This document shows, in pieces, positions 20,501 through 32,825 of a stretch of DNA of 64,000 nt; position 1 is the stretch's first letter, and every line of letters begins with the position of its first letter. The stretch lies in NCBI GenBank assembly GCA_037953625.1, contig CM075650.1:19039501-19103500 (forward strand), given 5' to 3'. This DNA comes from Crotalaria pallida. Lineage: Eukaryota; Streptophyta; Magnoliopsida; Fabales; Fabaceae. The position numbers and the translations under genes are program-made. The notes beneath the pieces are model-generated. The model was not told where the DNA came from, did no database searches, and saw nothing but the letters and a program-made list of their open reading frames with translations.

Positions 20501-22788
20501 TAATTCTCACATATCTATCTTATGGGACTTGAAAGAAGTTGGAGTCGGGCAGACGAGGAAGGAAACAGATCGTTCGGAACCCATTGAATTGGTAACTGCA
20601 AACCCAGGTGAGAGAGAAGTTATCCTAAGACACTTTGGTGTCTAGTGAGTATGCTAGGACACTCCATACTCTCTCAAAGTCGGAGTAAAGGTCTATTGTA
20701 GCTAGTAGTATACCCGATAAATTGTGTGCTTGTTTGTATCGTGGTATACGAAGACTCAGACCTATACCATTACATGGTATTGATTTATTGATATATTTGT
20801 TTATGTTGAGATATATTGTTTACATTGTCATTGCATGAGCATAATGCATCATCCCGCGATATAAGATAAGCGTAGAAAAGACATTAGAAAACGATAAGAA
20901 ATTCCCTCGCGAATAGAGCAAAACTCCAAGGGAGTAGACGCGTGGTGGAACCAGATGATGCTGATACGCCGAGTACGAGGATCGAGCTGACGATGATGCT
21001 TTTGGAACGAACGCAATGACGGCCGAACTCTACAAAGATAGTTTCCATGTGGTCGTAGCCACATGATGAGAAAATCTCCATATGGTTGTGGCCATATGTT
21101 GAGAGTGGTCTAAGATAGGTCGGAGCCTATCTATCAAAGATTGATGGATATCCCGCATATGGTTGGAGCCATATGCCGATGGTGATTCTGAGTGGGTCGT
21201 AGCCCGTCAGAATGATGATTGATATTCCGCATATAGTCGTAGCTATATGTCGAGGTTGGTTCTGAATGGGTTGTAGCCCGTCAGAAAGATTGTGGATATC
21301 CTGCATATGGTCGGAGCCGTATGCCGAGAATGATTCAGGATGGGTTGGAGCCCATCAGACATAGTGGTCGAGTCCCACAGAAGCATTCCGCATATGGTTG
21401 GAGCTGTATGACGGAGATGACTTAGGATGGGTCGACGTTAGGACAGACGAGTATAACCTTACGACTTAAAAACCCTAACCCGAAGTAGTGGAGAGGGAGA
21501 TACACCTGAATTACCCTCGTGGTGTTCACCTGGATGATTAAGAGAGGGGGCGGCAATGACGGTGATTCGTCAAGAAGCCTTGAGAAGTATGTCTAGGTGG
21601 GAAAAACCATAGGGGCCCTGGCTGAACCGGTTGGAGCTGGTCACCCAAGGGTGTGGACGAAGTACCACACGATCACTAGATGGATGACTGACACCCCCCT
21701 TGACTATATCTTGACCAGTGAGAGGGATGCTCGAACACGGTTGGATGTGCCCTTTTTCTCGAGACATTATTTATTTCGCCATCCGTAAAAGGCCGGTGTG
21801 GTTAGAGATCCTGTACTCCTGATTGCTTCCGACTAGGTGGATGGATCCCGAGGAGATGTAGACCAAAAACCCAAAACCATAGACCCTGAATTTCCGATAT
21901 TATGGACTCGAGATATGCGGACGAGAGACTTTGACTTCACGAGACAAACTGATCGAGAAACTTCGACTTTGCGAGATGAATTAATTAAGAGATTCCCTTA
22001 AGTGAGAAATAAAGTGTTAGATAATGCGACGATTGCATTGCATTTTCATGCATCATACATAATTATCTGTTTGTATTATTTGTATTGTTTGTTATGTTCT
22101 GGTATACGTCGCTAGTGTAAATCCAAGAAGTCGATGGGAGTAATTCCATTCGGGTAACTTACTCTCTCAACTTCTTGTGCACATGTGACGATGAACCTTT
22201 GGTTCTAGAAGATGGCGGAGCTGGTGATGCTTCTCCTGGAAGGAGGACTTACTGATCGTGACGCGCTGACGAGAGGGCTACTGTTGGACGACGGAGACTG
22301 CTTTTGGGAACTTACGTTCTGGATCGAGAAGGGGATACTGCTGGTAGTTTAACTAGGTTCCCGATGGACCCTTGCATGATATGTATATCAAGTGTACCCC
22401 TTTTCTTTTGAAATGATTTTAGTAAGACATATGTTATGTAAGAACGGCACATATGAACTATGGTGACCACTTTTGAAAGAACTTTTAAGACCTGTTTCTA
22501 AACTGTTTTCTGAACGACTGTCGAAATCAGACAGATAACCATTTTAAGTAAATAAAATATTTTCCTATACGAAAAGTCTTTGTTTGTGAAGTTATCTAAG
22601 TCAAATTGTTTTAGAAAATTCGGTAAACGTTTTTGAGAGAAGTGTTCTAAAAGTAATACCTTGTTTTGGAAAGCTTGACCGATGAGTTTATTCTTGTTTT
22701 CAAAAAAAAATTTCACCCTATTTTTCATAAACAAATTATTTAGTAATTGTTAATGTTTATTTCGAGTTTTCCAAATCGGGGTGTTACA
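17539..22788 (+). repeat. 3' LTR of the Tekay-like element
   Basis: 5250 bp, collinear with the 5' LTR. An 11-bp block in the repeated tttaaagtgtt string near 20205 is missing relative to the 5' copy. All palindrome pairs and hairpins are present. Confidence 0.95.
21037..21432 (+). repeat. Hairpin array, Tekay 3' LTR
   Basis: This is a copy of the 11075-11470 array. Several arm bases differ and pairing is kept or improved: gtcggagtcg in the 5' copy is gtcggagccg here, and gggtcggagcccg is gggttggagccca. Confidence 0.85.
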
Positions 22789-22793
22789 TACAT

Positions 22794-24198
22794 TTTAACT
22801 TATTTTCTTGGAAGTAATTCGGCCAAGCATTGTAAATATACTAGGGAAGTTATGTTTTATGAAAATGACTTGTACGCTAATGTCTTGAAATGGATTAAGC
22901 TGTTTGAAGCAAGATAATATGTAAATGAACTTATTTGTGAAAGCATGGAAGGATTTGTTAAGTTTAATTATTGGCTTAAGTGTATTCTTGATTTCATGGA
23001 GAAAATAAAATTGTTTGATAAGGTGATGCTTTTGATCTTGCATGCATGTTTATTTAGTCTAATAATGAAAATGTGAGTGAATGAAGTGTTTGATAAAGTT
23101 TGGTACCCTACTTGTGTGTATATGTGACATTCGGCCTTACAAGAGAAATTGATCGAATGATTTTTGTTCCTTAAAAGCAAATTATAATGTTGATGATTGA
23201 AAGTGATTGGTTTGATTTAAGTGTTTAAGAGTTGTGAATTTTGGTTTGTCGGGAATGAATGATTCGGTCATGCATGTAAAAATGAATCAAATGATTTTGT
23301 TCTAATCCTAAGTGATGTATATGTGTGGGCTAGTAAAGGTGTGTTAGAGCTTATTTGAGAAAATGCTTGATTGAGTGCCTAAAAAGAAGTTTTAGAAAAT
23401 AAATTGACTTTTGGTTCATTTTGGTGCACTATTCGGTTTTGCATAATCATTAGAGGAAAATATTATTTTTTGTCATGGTAATTGTCATATGAATATGCTT
23501 AAGTGATCCTGAATTGGTTTAGATGTACTTGGTGCTTTATTAAAGTATGATTTGATTTAATGTTGAAAATGAAAATTCAGGGCTCTTATTTGCAAACGTT
23601 TTGCATAAAAAGTTTTCGTACATGTTTCATGAACTTAAGGCCTTTCCACTGTTTTGAAGAAACTAATATAAATGCCTCTGAGTTTTGGTATGATTTTTGG
23701 GATTGTTTTATTAATTTTTCAAGAATTGTTTTTGAGAAAACGATTTCGGAAAAACGGAGTTTACGGGTAAAATGCAAACTGAACTTTTGAACTTAACCAC
23801 TCTGATGAACTTGAAATTTTTGTAGTAAGGTCATACACATATAAGGATGCACTCTTTAAAGTTTGGGATTATTTGGAGTTGGATAGGTATTTTATTTATA
23901 GCAAAACAGTGAGTTAATCTAGTTCAGGAAATTCAGAACTAGAGAGAAACTTAATTGAAAAAGTATTACTTCCGCAACTCCAAATAATCTGAAATTTTTA
24001 TGAGATGTTCCTAACTATATGAGGGTTCCCTGTACCAAATTTCGTGACAATTAGACTTGATTTACTATTTTAAAAAAAATACGAATTTGCCTCTATTTGC
24101 AACAGTACAGATTGGGATTTTGAACAAAATTGCATGGAAACTTAGGTTCTGGATGCTGAAATGATTTGAAAATTTTATGTGAGTTATTTTAATATATG
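22794..24198 (+). mobile_element. LTR family B, segment 2
   Basis: Continuation of LTR B after the Tekay insertion. It is T-rich and non-coding, with scattered ttcgg and catgcatg strings as in other LTRs here. No credible gene. Confidence 0.55.
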
Positions 24199-24694
24199 TG
24201 TTGTGGACTACGACTAAGCCAAGTTGACCAGGTTGACCAAGTTGGTCATGCTGACTAAAACGAACAAGATAACCACGTTGGCCAGGTCCAGGTACAACTA
24301 GATAAGCAGAAGGGCCCAAGCCCAAGTTATCCATGCTCCTATCTCAGCCCAGGTTGACTAGGTCACGTTATCACTGTGACTCTCAACATGATTGCTTATA
24401 CCAACTGATAAGCTGATTGAGATAACCACGCCTTCCGAGATTCTCGCTATCCCCAACAACCCGATAAGCTTGATCTCGCCAAGTTGCATACCCTAGTCAC
24501 CCAAGCAATCCTATATATACCACTTGACTTCTCAGGTATTTCTAACTCATCTTACATAAACACACACTAAAATGCTGACTTAGGCTGCTACGTTCCTTCA
24601 TCGGGGACTAGTTACCAACGTCATACATCAAAACCAGTCTAGTCTTCGTCTTGGAAACTTGGACTGGGACACGTCAGACATCCCAGACACAACA
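24199..24694 (+). repeat. 5' LTR of the Tat-like element
   Basis: 496 bp, TGTTGTGGAC...GACACAACA. It carries three near-repeats of the ttgaccagg / ttggccagg kind and a leader-like end (caaaaccagtctagtcttcg). Confidence 0.9.
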
Positions 24695-24712
24695 TTGGCG
24701 ACCACAGTGGGA
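24695..24712 (+). other. Primer binding site region, Tat-like element
   Basis: TTGGCGACCACAGTGGGA follows the LTR at once. It resembles PBS regions of Tat-lineage elements; I did not assign the tRNA. Confidence 0.5.
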
Positions 24713-24745
24713 GTGGTAAACATCTACTACCACCAAGATCTAAGC

Positions 24746-25012
24746 ATGGCAAGCACCAGGAAAACTACCGTCGCAGCAAGGCACGTCCAAAGCATCGTAC
24801 GCGATCCACGACGCAATCAGTCCGCAAACTCCCCGATGCCAAAAGACGTTCTCCGAGATGCCCTACAAAAGAGACAGGAGCAACCATCAAGGAGATCCCG
24901 TAGCCCTCCTCAAGACTTACGAGTCAACCTGGATGAGAATCAAATAGGACGAGATGGGGAAGAAGCCTCTGTTACCCCAGAAAGCAAACCCCTTTCGGAA
25001 AACGGTCGCTAG
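24746..25012 (+). pseudogene. Tat-like gag, N-terminal remnant
   Basis: ATG at 24746 opens 88 codons (MASTRKTTVAARHVQ...), rich in Arg, Gln and Pro, ending at TAG 25010-25012. The position directly after the PBS and the basic, polar composition fit a gag start. The capsid domain is missing here. Confidence 0.6.
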
Positions 25013-25226
25013 GCCAGCCTTAAACCACAAGCTCCTCAGCATCGAACTCTGCAACGGTCTTGCCAAAGGGAGGATGTTAATGTTTCAACAAGATGAGATC
25101 CCCCACCCAGCCAGGACAGGTCGGATCGCCGCAGACCTAGCCTTTCAAGGTCAATTTCAAGACTTGACACTCGAGCGTCGTCTAGCTTTGTAAGCAGAAG
25201 AACTAACCGAGATGACCTCCTAGCCC

Positions 25227-25454
25227 AGTTACGACGTCATCTCTGTAAGAGACCTAGAACGGTCAACAACCCCACACATCTTCATCAATGGTTTGAAGGA
25301 TGAAGACTTTAAAACCTCCTTAGCCAAAAGACCCGTCAAGACAATGGAAGAACTAAAAGAAAGGGTAGAAAAATTTATCAACCTTGAGGAGTACCGAATG
25401 ATAAGAAATGAAGTAAACAAGGAAACAACTACGCTAAAATCACATCAAGGTTAA
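25227..25454 (+). pseudogene. Tat-like gag capsid fragment
   Basis: The open frame reads HIFINGLKDEDFKTSLAKRP then TMEELKERVEKFINLEEYRM. This is the C-terminal part of a Ty3/gypsy Retrotrans_gag domain, whose usual pattern is FxxGL...SL...P.TM.EL..RAE.YI..EE. The part between this and the N-terminal remnant is deleted. Confidence 0.7.
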
Positions 25455-25805
25455 GAATTTCCAACCTGTGGAACGCAACCAAGCTGGAGAAGTACTACAG
25501 CTGATCTAGCTATCCAAGTTAGCCTAGTTATTTGAGTTTTTGTTCTTTTGCATTGAAATAAGTTGGACAACATGACCAACATTTTGAACTAATATTTATT
25601 TTTCAAATAAGTAAGCTTTTTCAACTCAACCATCATGATTATTATTGTTCATTTGTTTGAACTTTCTCCAATAATATATTGGCCTGTTAATTAAAGCAAT
25701 AATTTGTTCTACCATTGCCAACATAATTCGCTTGTTTATAGTCTATTAAAATAATTTTATATTTGTTCATGGTTTAACTTGGTTAACCCAGTTTACTAAG
25801 ACAAC

Positions 25806-26927
25806 TGATCGAGGCCGTACCCGATACAAATAAAAACAGTTTAAGTATAGTACTAAGAAGTGACTCCTAGGTCGTCTCCCAAGGAATATCTTATCAAGCA
25901 AAAGGTCGAACACATAGTATGCATAGAAAACAGGGGGGGGTTTTTTTGTATTGAATATTGAATAATTGAAATCAAAACAGAATTAAATCAAAACGAAGAA
26001 ACAGATAAGGAAAAGCGGATAAACCCCTTTGGCTCGCGTTCACAACTCTATCATCGGTCACAAAAGATCAATTTCTTTCCTCTTCACTGTCCAACTCGTG
26101 AGAATTAAATACTAAGCAAAAATTCAATTCTCACCCCAAAACCCAAACCTCTAATTAAGCATTAAAAGCCAAAGCATGGAGTTTTTACGAGTTTGCATAA
26201 ATTAAGCATTCATACACATGGATTATCTCTATATAATGGAACTAAGCGAACCATAACATATTAATAAGCATGAAAACAGTGAATAAAAACGAAATAGCAT
26301 TAAGAACAAAACCTCAAGAGTATGTGATACATTACCAAAGGGATTTAACCTAAGAGTTTAGCCTTCCATGAAGAAGAAAAAAACCAAAAACGTGTAGAAA
26401 GGGAAGAAAGAGAAACCCTAGCAGCCTCCACAAGCTTGGAGAGCAAAACTAAGCCTTCTCTATGAGAGAGAATGTAAAAAACGTGAATGGAAGCTCTCCC
26501 AAGGGTTTACACGAATTTGGCTTTTTAAATCACAAAACGGGCCTAAATCATGGGCCCAAATCCTAAGGAAAGCTTATCTCTAAATTAAGTCTAAAAATAT
26601 CCTATAGATAAAATCTAAATCTTAAAAGATATAACTAAATCTCAACTAATCCTAAAGATAGATTACAATCTTCACTTCATCATATATCTTCTCTTCCAAA
26701 ATTAAATCTTCATTCCCAAAATGTCCAAAAAGCCCTTGTGCCAAATATGACCTGAAAATAGAAATAGAATTAATTAGGCTAAATAATCCCAAATTAAACA
26801 ATATTCAGAATAATAGTCCAATAAACTCTAAATCACTAAATCAAGCTAAACAATGTCAAATAGGCAACAAGTATCAATAATAGGAGTAAAATAATGCAAG
26901 GAAAAATAGGAAATAAAATGCTCATCA
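25806..26927 (-). repeat. 3' LTR of the Athila element
   Basis: 1122 bp. Plus-strand ends TGATCGAGG...GCTCATCA. The adjoining 26928-26943 (aatacccccacactta) is the complement of a polypurine tract, which identifies this as the 3' LTR. Confidence 0.95.
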
Positions 26928-26943
26928 AATACCCCCACACTTA
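26928..26943 (-). other. Polypurine tract, Athila element
   Basis: On the minus strand it reads taagtgtgggggtatt, directly before the 3' LTR. Confidence 0.85.
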
Positions 26944-28410
26944 TCCTTTTGCACTCCTGGGCAAAACTAAGAATTAGGACTGAGAAGATCAATATGCACC
27001 AAAGTGAATCATGTAACAAGATTACTAAAACTAATGAATGCAAACCTAAGAGATTACATACTTCACAATGAATTCTAGGAAATGCAAAGAAATGGGCAAA
27101 ATCGAGCACACGAAGAAAATAAGGACCAAAGAATCAAGGCATCCATGAACATCTTCCAATTATTTCAAATATGCAAAGAAAACCAATGACATCAAGAGGG
27201 TAGTCACAAAGATGATAGAAACTCACAAGGATCACTCAATAGTGTTTACACTCAAGTGTTTAAGGTTAATCAGTGTTTACACTCAAGGCACATCATGAAA
27301 AACAAACACAACCATAGGCTTGACAAGCCTCTAACATCAACAATCAACACACATGCACACTAAGATCAAAAGGTCTTTTCAGGGTTGTAATGGGGCCAAG
27401 GACAAGGTAGGATAAAAATATGGGAAATGTAGCTAAAACCCAGGGAATAGAGGAGCAATGGGGAACAAGTAAAAAAAATAAGCACAATCCACCCCAGAAT
27501 GAAATGGTAAACATAACAACAACCTCTAATTCCAAACCTCCATGCCTCAATCAACCTTTTATTCCATTTTTTTTTCTTTTTCTTCTTCTTCTTCTTCTTT
27601 TTTTTTTAATTGCATTACATTGCAGAACTTCATGAACGAAAGAAAAGAAGAAACAATAAAAATGGCATAATGAGATAAAGCCATAATTACATCACCGACC
27701 ATAGAGGCAAAACCCAAAACTCACAAGAGATGAAGAACAAAGCACCCTCGCTTACTTAATACCCATTCCCAAAACAATTCCAAAGCTCCAACTTTCCCTA
27801 AGGTTAGGACAATCATGGTTTTTCAGTCATAGGCTTGTAATGAGCTAAAGAACAAAGAAAAGGGATATAAAGGCTCAAAGGGGCTATCAAAGGATAAATT
27901 CATTCAAGGTAGGCTCATATGGCTAGTGGCTTATTCAAGAAAAAAAAACAATGCCTAAATCATTTCAAAATGTGCATGGGAATATCAAGTATCAACAAGA
28001 GTCAAGTCAAGTTCTAGAGTGAAAGTAATCCAGAGTGCAATCACACATGAAAGAAAAATTAGGTGGCATATATAGCAATCCACCCACAATTAAGGCTCAA
28101 ATCCTCACAAAAGGGACAATTCTATCACAGTGTTACCACCTCTTAATTATCAAAAGCAACTTTACACACAGAAATGCATGAATTCAGACACAAGATACCA
28201 AGACTCTACTAAAATGAAGCAAAAACATGCAAGAAAATGCCCAAAACTTAGCAAAACCTAAAAAATCAAAGCAAAAATATGCAACCTAAACTACTCTCCC
28301 CCCACACTTAAATCACACATTGTCCTCAATGTAAAACAAATAGTAGAATCAGACAGATATAGACAAGTGGAATAAAAGTAGTAAAGAAGGAGAAAAGAAG
28401 ACTCCCTAAA
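26944..28410 (-). other. Athila 3' non-coding region, no env-like gene
   Basis: About 1.5 kb between integrase and polypurine tract. I see no convincing ORF on the minus strand, where Athila elements may carry an env-like gene. There is a CTT/T tract at 27564-27608 and a second PPT-like aagtgtggggggaga (minus strand, about 28300). It is probably a decayed or replaced env region. Confidence 0.6.
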
Positions 28411-29465
28411 TCATGGTGGGTCAAAAATGGGGTCGACCAATGAGGCTTCCTCCACAGGTGCATCATCCAAAGAAGGGGTAGTGAGGAAAGGCTTGAGTCG
28501 GTGACCATTGACTTTGAAGCTCTTGTCTGTGGACTCACTCTTGATCTCCACAGTGCCATAAGGAAACACCTGGGTGACTACAAACGGTCCAATCCATTTA
28601 GAGCGGAGCTTTCCACTCATGAGTCCAAGCCTAGAGTTGTAGAGCAACACTTTTTGACCAACCAAGAACTCCTTTCTGGAAATTGAGCTATCATGGAGCT
28701 TCTTGGTCTTCTCTTTGTAGAACTTGGAATTCTCATAGGCCTCCAAACGGATCTCATCTAGCTCACTCAACTGCAACTTCCTTTCCTCACCCGCTTGATC
28801 AAGAGCTAAGTTACATTGCTTCACAGCCCAATATGCACGGTGCTCTATCTCCACAGGCAGGTGGCACGCCTTACCAAAAACAACCCGATAAGGTGACATC
28901 CCTATGGGTGCCTTGTAAGCAGTCCGATGGGCCCATAGAGCATCCTCCAATCGTGTGCTCCAATCCTCTCTATTAGGCTTCACCATCTTCTCCAAAATCC
29001 GCTTGATCTCTCTGTTTGAAATCTCAGCTTGCCCATTGGTTTGGGGGTGATATGGTGTAGAAACTTTGTGCACAACCCCATACTTCTTGAGCAAAGCTTG
29101 CATGGATCTATTGCAGAAGTGTGTGCCTTGATCACTGACTATGGCTCTAGGTATGCCAAACCTGCAAAGGATATTAGTCCTGACAAAATCTACAACAACC
29201 TGAGCATCATTAGTCCTGGTGGCCTTAGCTTCCACCCATTTGGATACATAATCCACAGCAAGTAAGATATAATAAAAACCAAAAGAAACAGGAAAGGGAC
29301 CCATGAAATCTATACCCCAGACATCAAACACCTCACAGAACAACATAGGTTGTTGCGGCATCTGTTGCCTCCAAGATAGGGTGCCTCCTGCCCTTTGACA
29401 TTGCTCACATGAGCTGCAGCTTTTGCTTGCATCCTTGAAGATGGTAGGCCAATAAAATCCGAATC
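28411..29465 (-). pseudogene. Athila-type integrase
   Basis: The minus-strand frame holds the HHCC end (CEQCQRAGG) and the integrase core: Asp in WGIDFMGPFPVS, Asp in AIVSDQGTHF and Glu in NGQAEISNREIKRIL. The Athila C-terminal segment follows (VGQKVLLYNSRLGLMSGKLR and FKVNGHRLKPFL). A one-base frameshift near 29460, in the middle of the zinc-binding domain, separates it from RT/RNase H. It would join element DNA to the chromosome. The core is otherwise open. Confidence 0.9.
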
Positions 29466-31304
29466 CAGCACCTTTCTTGCTGTCCTTTGAGTGCCAAGGT
29501 GGCCTCCAACTGGTGAAGCATGGCAAAATTGGAGAACCGATTGGATCTCCTGGTCTGGAATGCACCTGCGAATGACCTGATCACTGCAAAAACGCCACAA
29601 ATAGGGGTCATCCCATACATAATACTTGGCATCGCTCTTCAATTTGTCTCTTTGAGCTTTGGATGCCAAGGGTGGAAAAACAGATGCAACTATATAATTT
29701 ACAATATCAGCAAACCAAGGAATAAGGGGAGGGGGATGTGAAACATGCAAAACTAAAAGCTGCTCATCCGGGAAGTCATCCCGGATAGGAAATGCATCCT
29801 CCTCTCTCTCTATTCTGCTCAAGTGGTCTGCGACAAGGTTATGCGCACCACTCCTATCCTGAATCTCAAGATCAAACTCCTGGAGGAGCAACATCCATCT
29901 AATCAACCTAGGTTTGGAATCTGTCTTTTTCAAAAGATACTTCAGAGCAGCATGATCAGTATACACCACAACCTTAGAACCTAACAGATATGATCTAAAC
30001 TTATCAAGTGCAAAGACAATGGCTAACAGCTCTTTTTCAGTTGTGGTGTAATTAACTTGTGCTGAATCTAAAGTAATAGATGCATAATAAATCACATGAG
30101 ACTTCTTACCAACCCTTTGGGAGAGAACTGCTCCCAAAGCATAATTCGAGGCACCGGTCATGAGCTCAAATGGGAGAGTCCAGTCAGGTGGTTGGATGAT
30201 GGGAGTGGTGGTGAGTGCTCTCTTTAGCTCATCAAACGCCTTCTTGCATTGGTCTCCAAACTCAAATGTGGTATCCTTTTGAAGCAAGTTGGATAGTGGA
30301 AGGGCTATCTTGCTAAAGTTCAGAATAAACCTGCGATAGAAACCTGCATGGCCAAGAAAAGAACGCACCTCTCGCACGCAAGAGGGGTAAGGCAAATGTG
30401 ATATTACATGCAGCTTAGCAGGGTCAACCTCTATGCCCTTATGCGAAATAATGTGCCCTAAGACTATGCCTTGTTCTACCATAAAATGACATTTTTCAAA
30501 ATTCAAGACAAGGTTAGTCTCAATGCACCTATTAAGCACCTTAGACAAACTATCAAGACATGCATCAAAAGAGGAACCATATACACTAAAATCATCCATG
30601 AAGACCTCTATGAAATGCTCAAGTAAGTCATTAAAAATACTCATCATACATCTTTGAAAAGTGCCAGGAGCATTGCATAGGCCAAAAGGCATCTTTCTAT
30701 AAGCAAATGTACCAAAAGGACAGGTAAATGTAGTCTTATGTTGGTCCTCTGGTGCAATACATATTTGGAAATAACCAGAGAAACCATCTAAGAAGCAATA
30801 GTGAGATTTACCTGCCAGGCGCTCCAACATCTGATCAATGAAGGGAAGAGGAAAGTGATCCTTGCGGGTCGCCTGGTTGAGCTTCCTATAATCAATGCAG
30901 ACTCTCCAACTGTTCTGCACTCTAGTGGGAATCAGCTCATCCTTCTCATTTTTGACAACTGTCACCCCAGACTTCTTGGGAACTACTTGAACCGGGCTTA
31001 CCCAAGTGCTGTCTGAAATGGGGTAGATAATGCCAGCTTGCAGCAGCTTAGTGACCTCTTTCTTTACCACATCAAGAATCTGGGGGTTCAACCGTCTCTG
31101 GGGTTGTCTCACTGGTTTAGCCCCATCCTCCAATAAAATCCGATGCATGCACATGGAGGGGCTAATACCAGGTATGTCTGCCAAAGTCCATTCTATTGCC
31201 CTTTTGTTTGCTCTAATCACATCCAGCAGCTTCTTCTCTTGATCAACAGAAAGGGAGGTAGAGATGATCACTGGAAGTTTCTGCTCAGCCTCCAAGTAAG
31301 CATA
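29460..31304 (-). pseudogene. Athila-type reverse transcriptase and RNase H
   Basis: An open minus-strand frame. In order: RT motifs VQVVPKKSGVTVV, WRVCIDYRKLNQATRKDHFP, CFLDGFSGYFQI and catalytic FMDDFSVYG (about 30577-30603); the connection SFLGHAGFYRRFI; RNase H with YYASITLDSAQVNYTTTEKE, YTDHAALKYLL and HNLVADHLSRIE; then the first His of the integrase HHCC domain (HASPVGGHLG). A TAA at 31305-31307 cuts it from the upstream protease frame. No other break is seen in the RT itself. Confidence 0.9.
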
Positions 31305-31772
31305 TTAGAGATGAGGAGGAAGGGGCTTCAGGTCCAATAAAGGTGCCTGCATCACAGATGGAACTAAAGGAGCAGCAGAATTGGATTCTGCCGCCTGCAC
31401 CTGAACAAGTGAATTAGACTCATGCAAAACAGAAATGGGGTTAGCATGATCTGAATCTATATCATATGAATCAACAGATGCAGTAGCAGAATTTAAAAAC
31501 TGGTCAATTTCAATGCATGCAGTGCACATTTCGGAATCAGAACATGCAGAACAAGTAAATGAGCTAGTGAAAGATGGCAAATCATAATCATGCAAAAAGT
31601 CTAGAACATGCTCATCAATCAGATCATCAATCAAGTCAACATGAAAAACAGAGTGGTCATCAGAAAAATGTTTCATAGCATCAAAAATATTGAATCGAAC
31701 CACACTGTCATCAAATTCCATGGAAAGTGTACCTGCATGCACAACTATCTTGGTTCGGGCTGTTTTCAAAAA
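31305..31772 (-). pseudogene. Athila polyprotein segment between protease and RT
   Basis: Continues the protease frame beyond the inserted LTR (KTARTKIVVHAGTLSMEFDD, the usual sequence after the Athila protease). An acidic, low-complexity linker follows, ending at TAA 31305-31307. The junction with the protease is exact apart from the 5-bp duplication. Confidence 0.85.
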
Positions 31773-31777
31773 TGGTC

Positions 31778-32825
31778 TGATCGAGGCCGTACCCGATCAA
31801 AATAAAAGGTGTTTATTCTGTAGTACTAGGAAGGTGATCCTAGGTCGTTTCCCAGCGAATATCGGTCTAGGCAAAGTATCAAACACGTAGTGTGCAGTAA
31901 AATGGGGGGGTTTTTGTGTGTGACAAATGTGAAGAACAAAACATAAACAGAATATAAAAACTAAGAAAATCAGAAACAAAAGCGGGCAAACCCCTTTGGC
32001 TACGTACACTACTCAATCCTAGCTCACTAAAGATCGATTCCTCTCCTCTCCTCTGTCCAACTCGTGATAACCAAATACTAAGCGAAAATTCAGTTATCAC
32101 TCCAAACCCTAACTTCTAATTAAGCATCAGAAACCAGAATTGGAGTTTTTACGAGTTAATACAAATTAAGCATTTATATTCATGTATTATCTCTACGAAA
32201 TGGAATTAAGCAAACCACTACACATCGATAAACATGAAAACAAAGAAGAGAAAACGAAATTGCATTAATAACAAGAGCTCAAGAGTAGATAATACAATAC
32301 CAAAGGGATTAACCCTTGAAGTCTAGCCTTCCATGGCCATAAATGAAGAAAAACGAGTAGAAATGGGGAAGAACAAAACCCTAGCAGCCACCACCACTTG
32401 GGAGAGCCAAGAGAGAAGTTCTAACCTAGAGAGAGAGTGAGAAATCTGAAATGGGAGTGTGTCTTGGGGGTTACACGAATTTCCCCTCTTTAGTCATGAA
32501 AATGGGCCTAAAACATGGGCCCAAGTCCTAAGAAACACTATTCTGAACATTACAATTAAAAAGGGACCTAAATGCAAATTACAATCTTCACTTCAATACT
32601 TCAATCTTCATTTCCAAACTTCCCAAAGTGTCCTTGTGCCAAATATTACCTGAAAATAGAAATAGAATTAATTAGGCTAAATAATTCCAAATTAAACAAT
32701 ATTCGGAATATTAGTCCAATAAACTCAAAATCACTAAATCAAGCTAATCAATGTCAAATGGGCAACAAGTATCAATAATAGGAGTAAAATAATGCAAGGA
32801 ATAATGGGAAATAAAATGCTCATCA
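31778..32825 (-). mobile_element. Solo LTR of a related Athila family, nested in Athila pol
   Basis: 1048 bp with the same termini as the outer LTRs (TGATCGAGG...GCTCATCA) but clearly diverged from them in the middle. Perfect target duplication TGGTC at 31773-31777 and 32826-32830. No internal region, so it is the product of LTR-LTR recombination. It has the same orientation as its host. Confidence 0.95.

Larger units (their letters stand above)
7565..22788 (+). mobile_element. Full-length Ty3/gypsy chromovirus-type retrotransposon (Tekay/Del-like)
   Basis: A complete 15.2-kb element. LTRs of 5261 and 5250 bp (TGTGACA...TGTTACA) flank a 4.7-kb internal region with an initiator-Met-tRNA type PBS, gag, protease, RT, RNase H, integrase, chromodomain and a polypurine tract. 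A perfect 5-bp target duplication TACAT stands at 7560-7564 and 22789-22793. The unusually long LTRs, the domain order and the C-terminal chromodomain are those of the Tekay (Del) clade. The two LTRs differ by scattered substitutions and small indels, roughly 1% by eye. Coding is broken by four stops and two frameshifts, so the copy is not autonomous. It sits inside LTR B. Confidence 0.95.

Noticed and set aside
26846..27109. Hydrophobic minus-strand 87-codon frame as an env-like gene
   Set aside because: It straddles the polypurine tract and 3' LTR edge, so it cannot be an internal env gene; its hydrophobicity follows base composition.
28683..28976. Plus-strand frames over the Athila integrase
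   Set aside because: Shadows of the minus-strand pol; no independent support.
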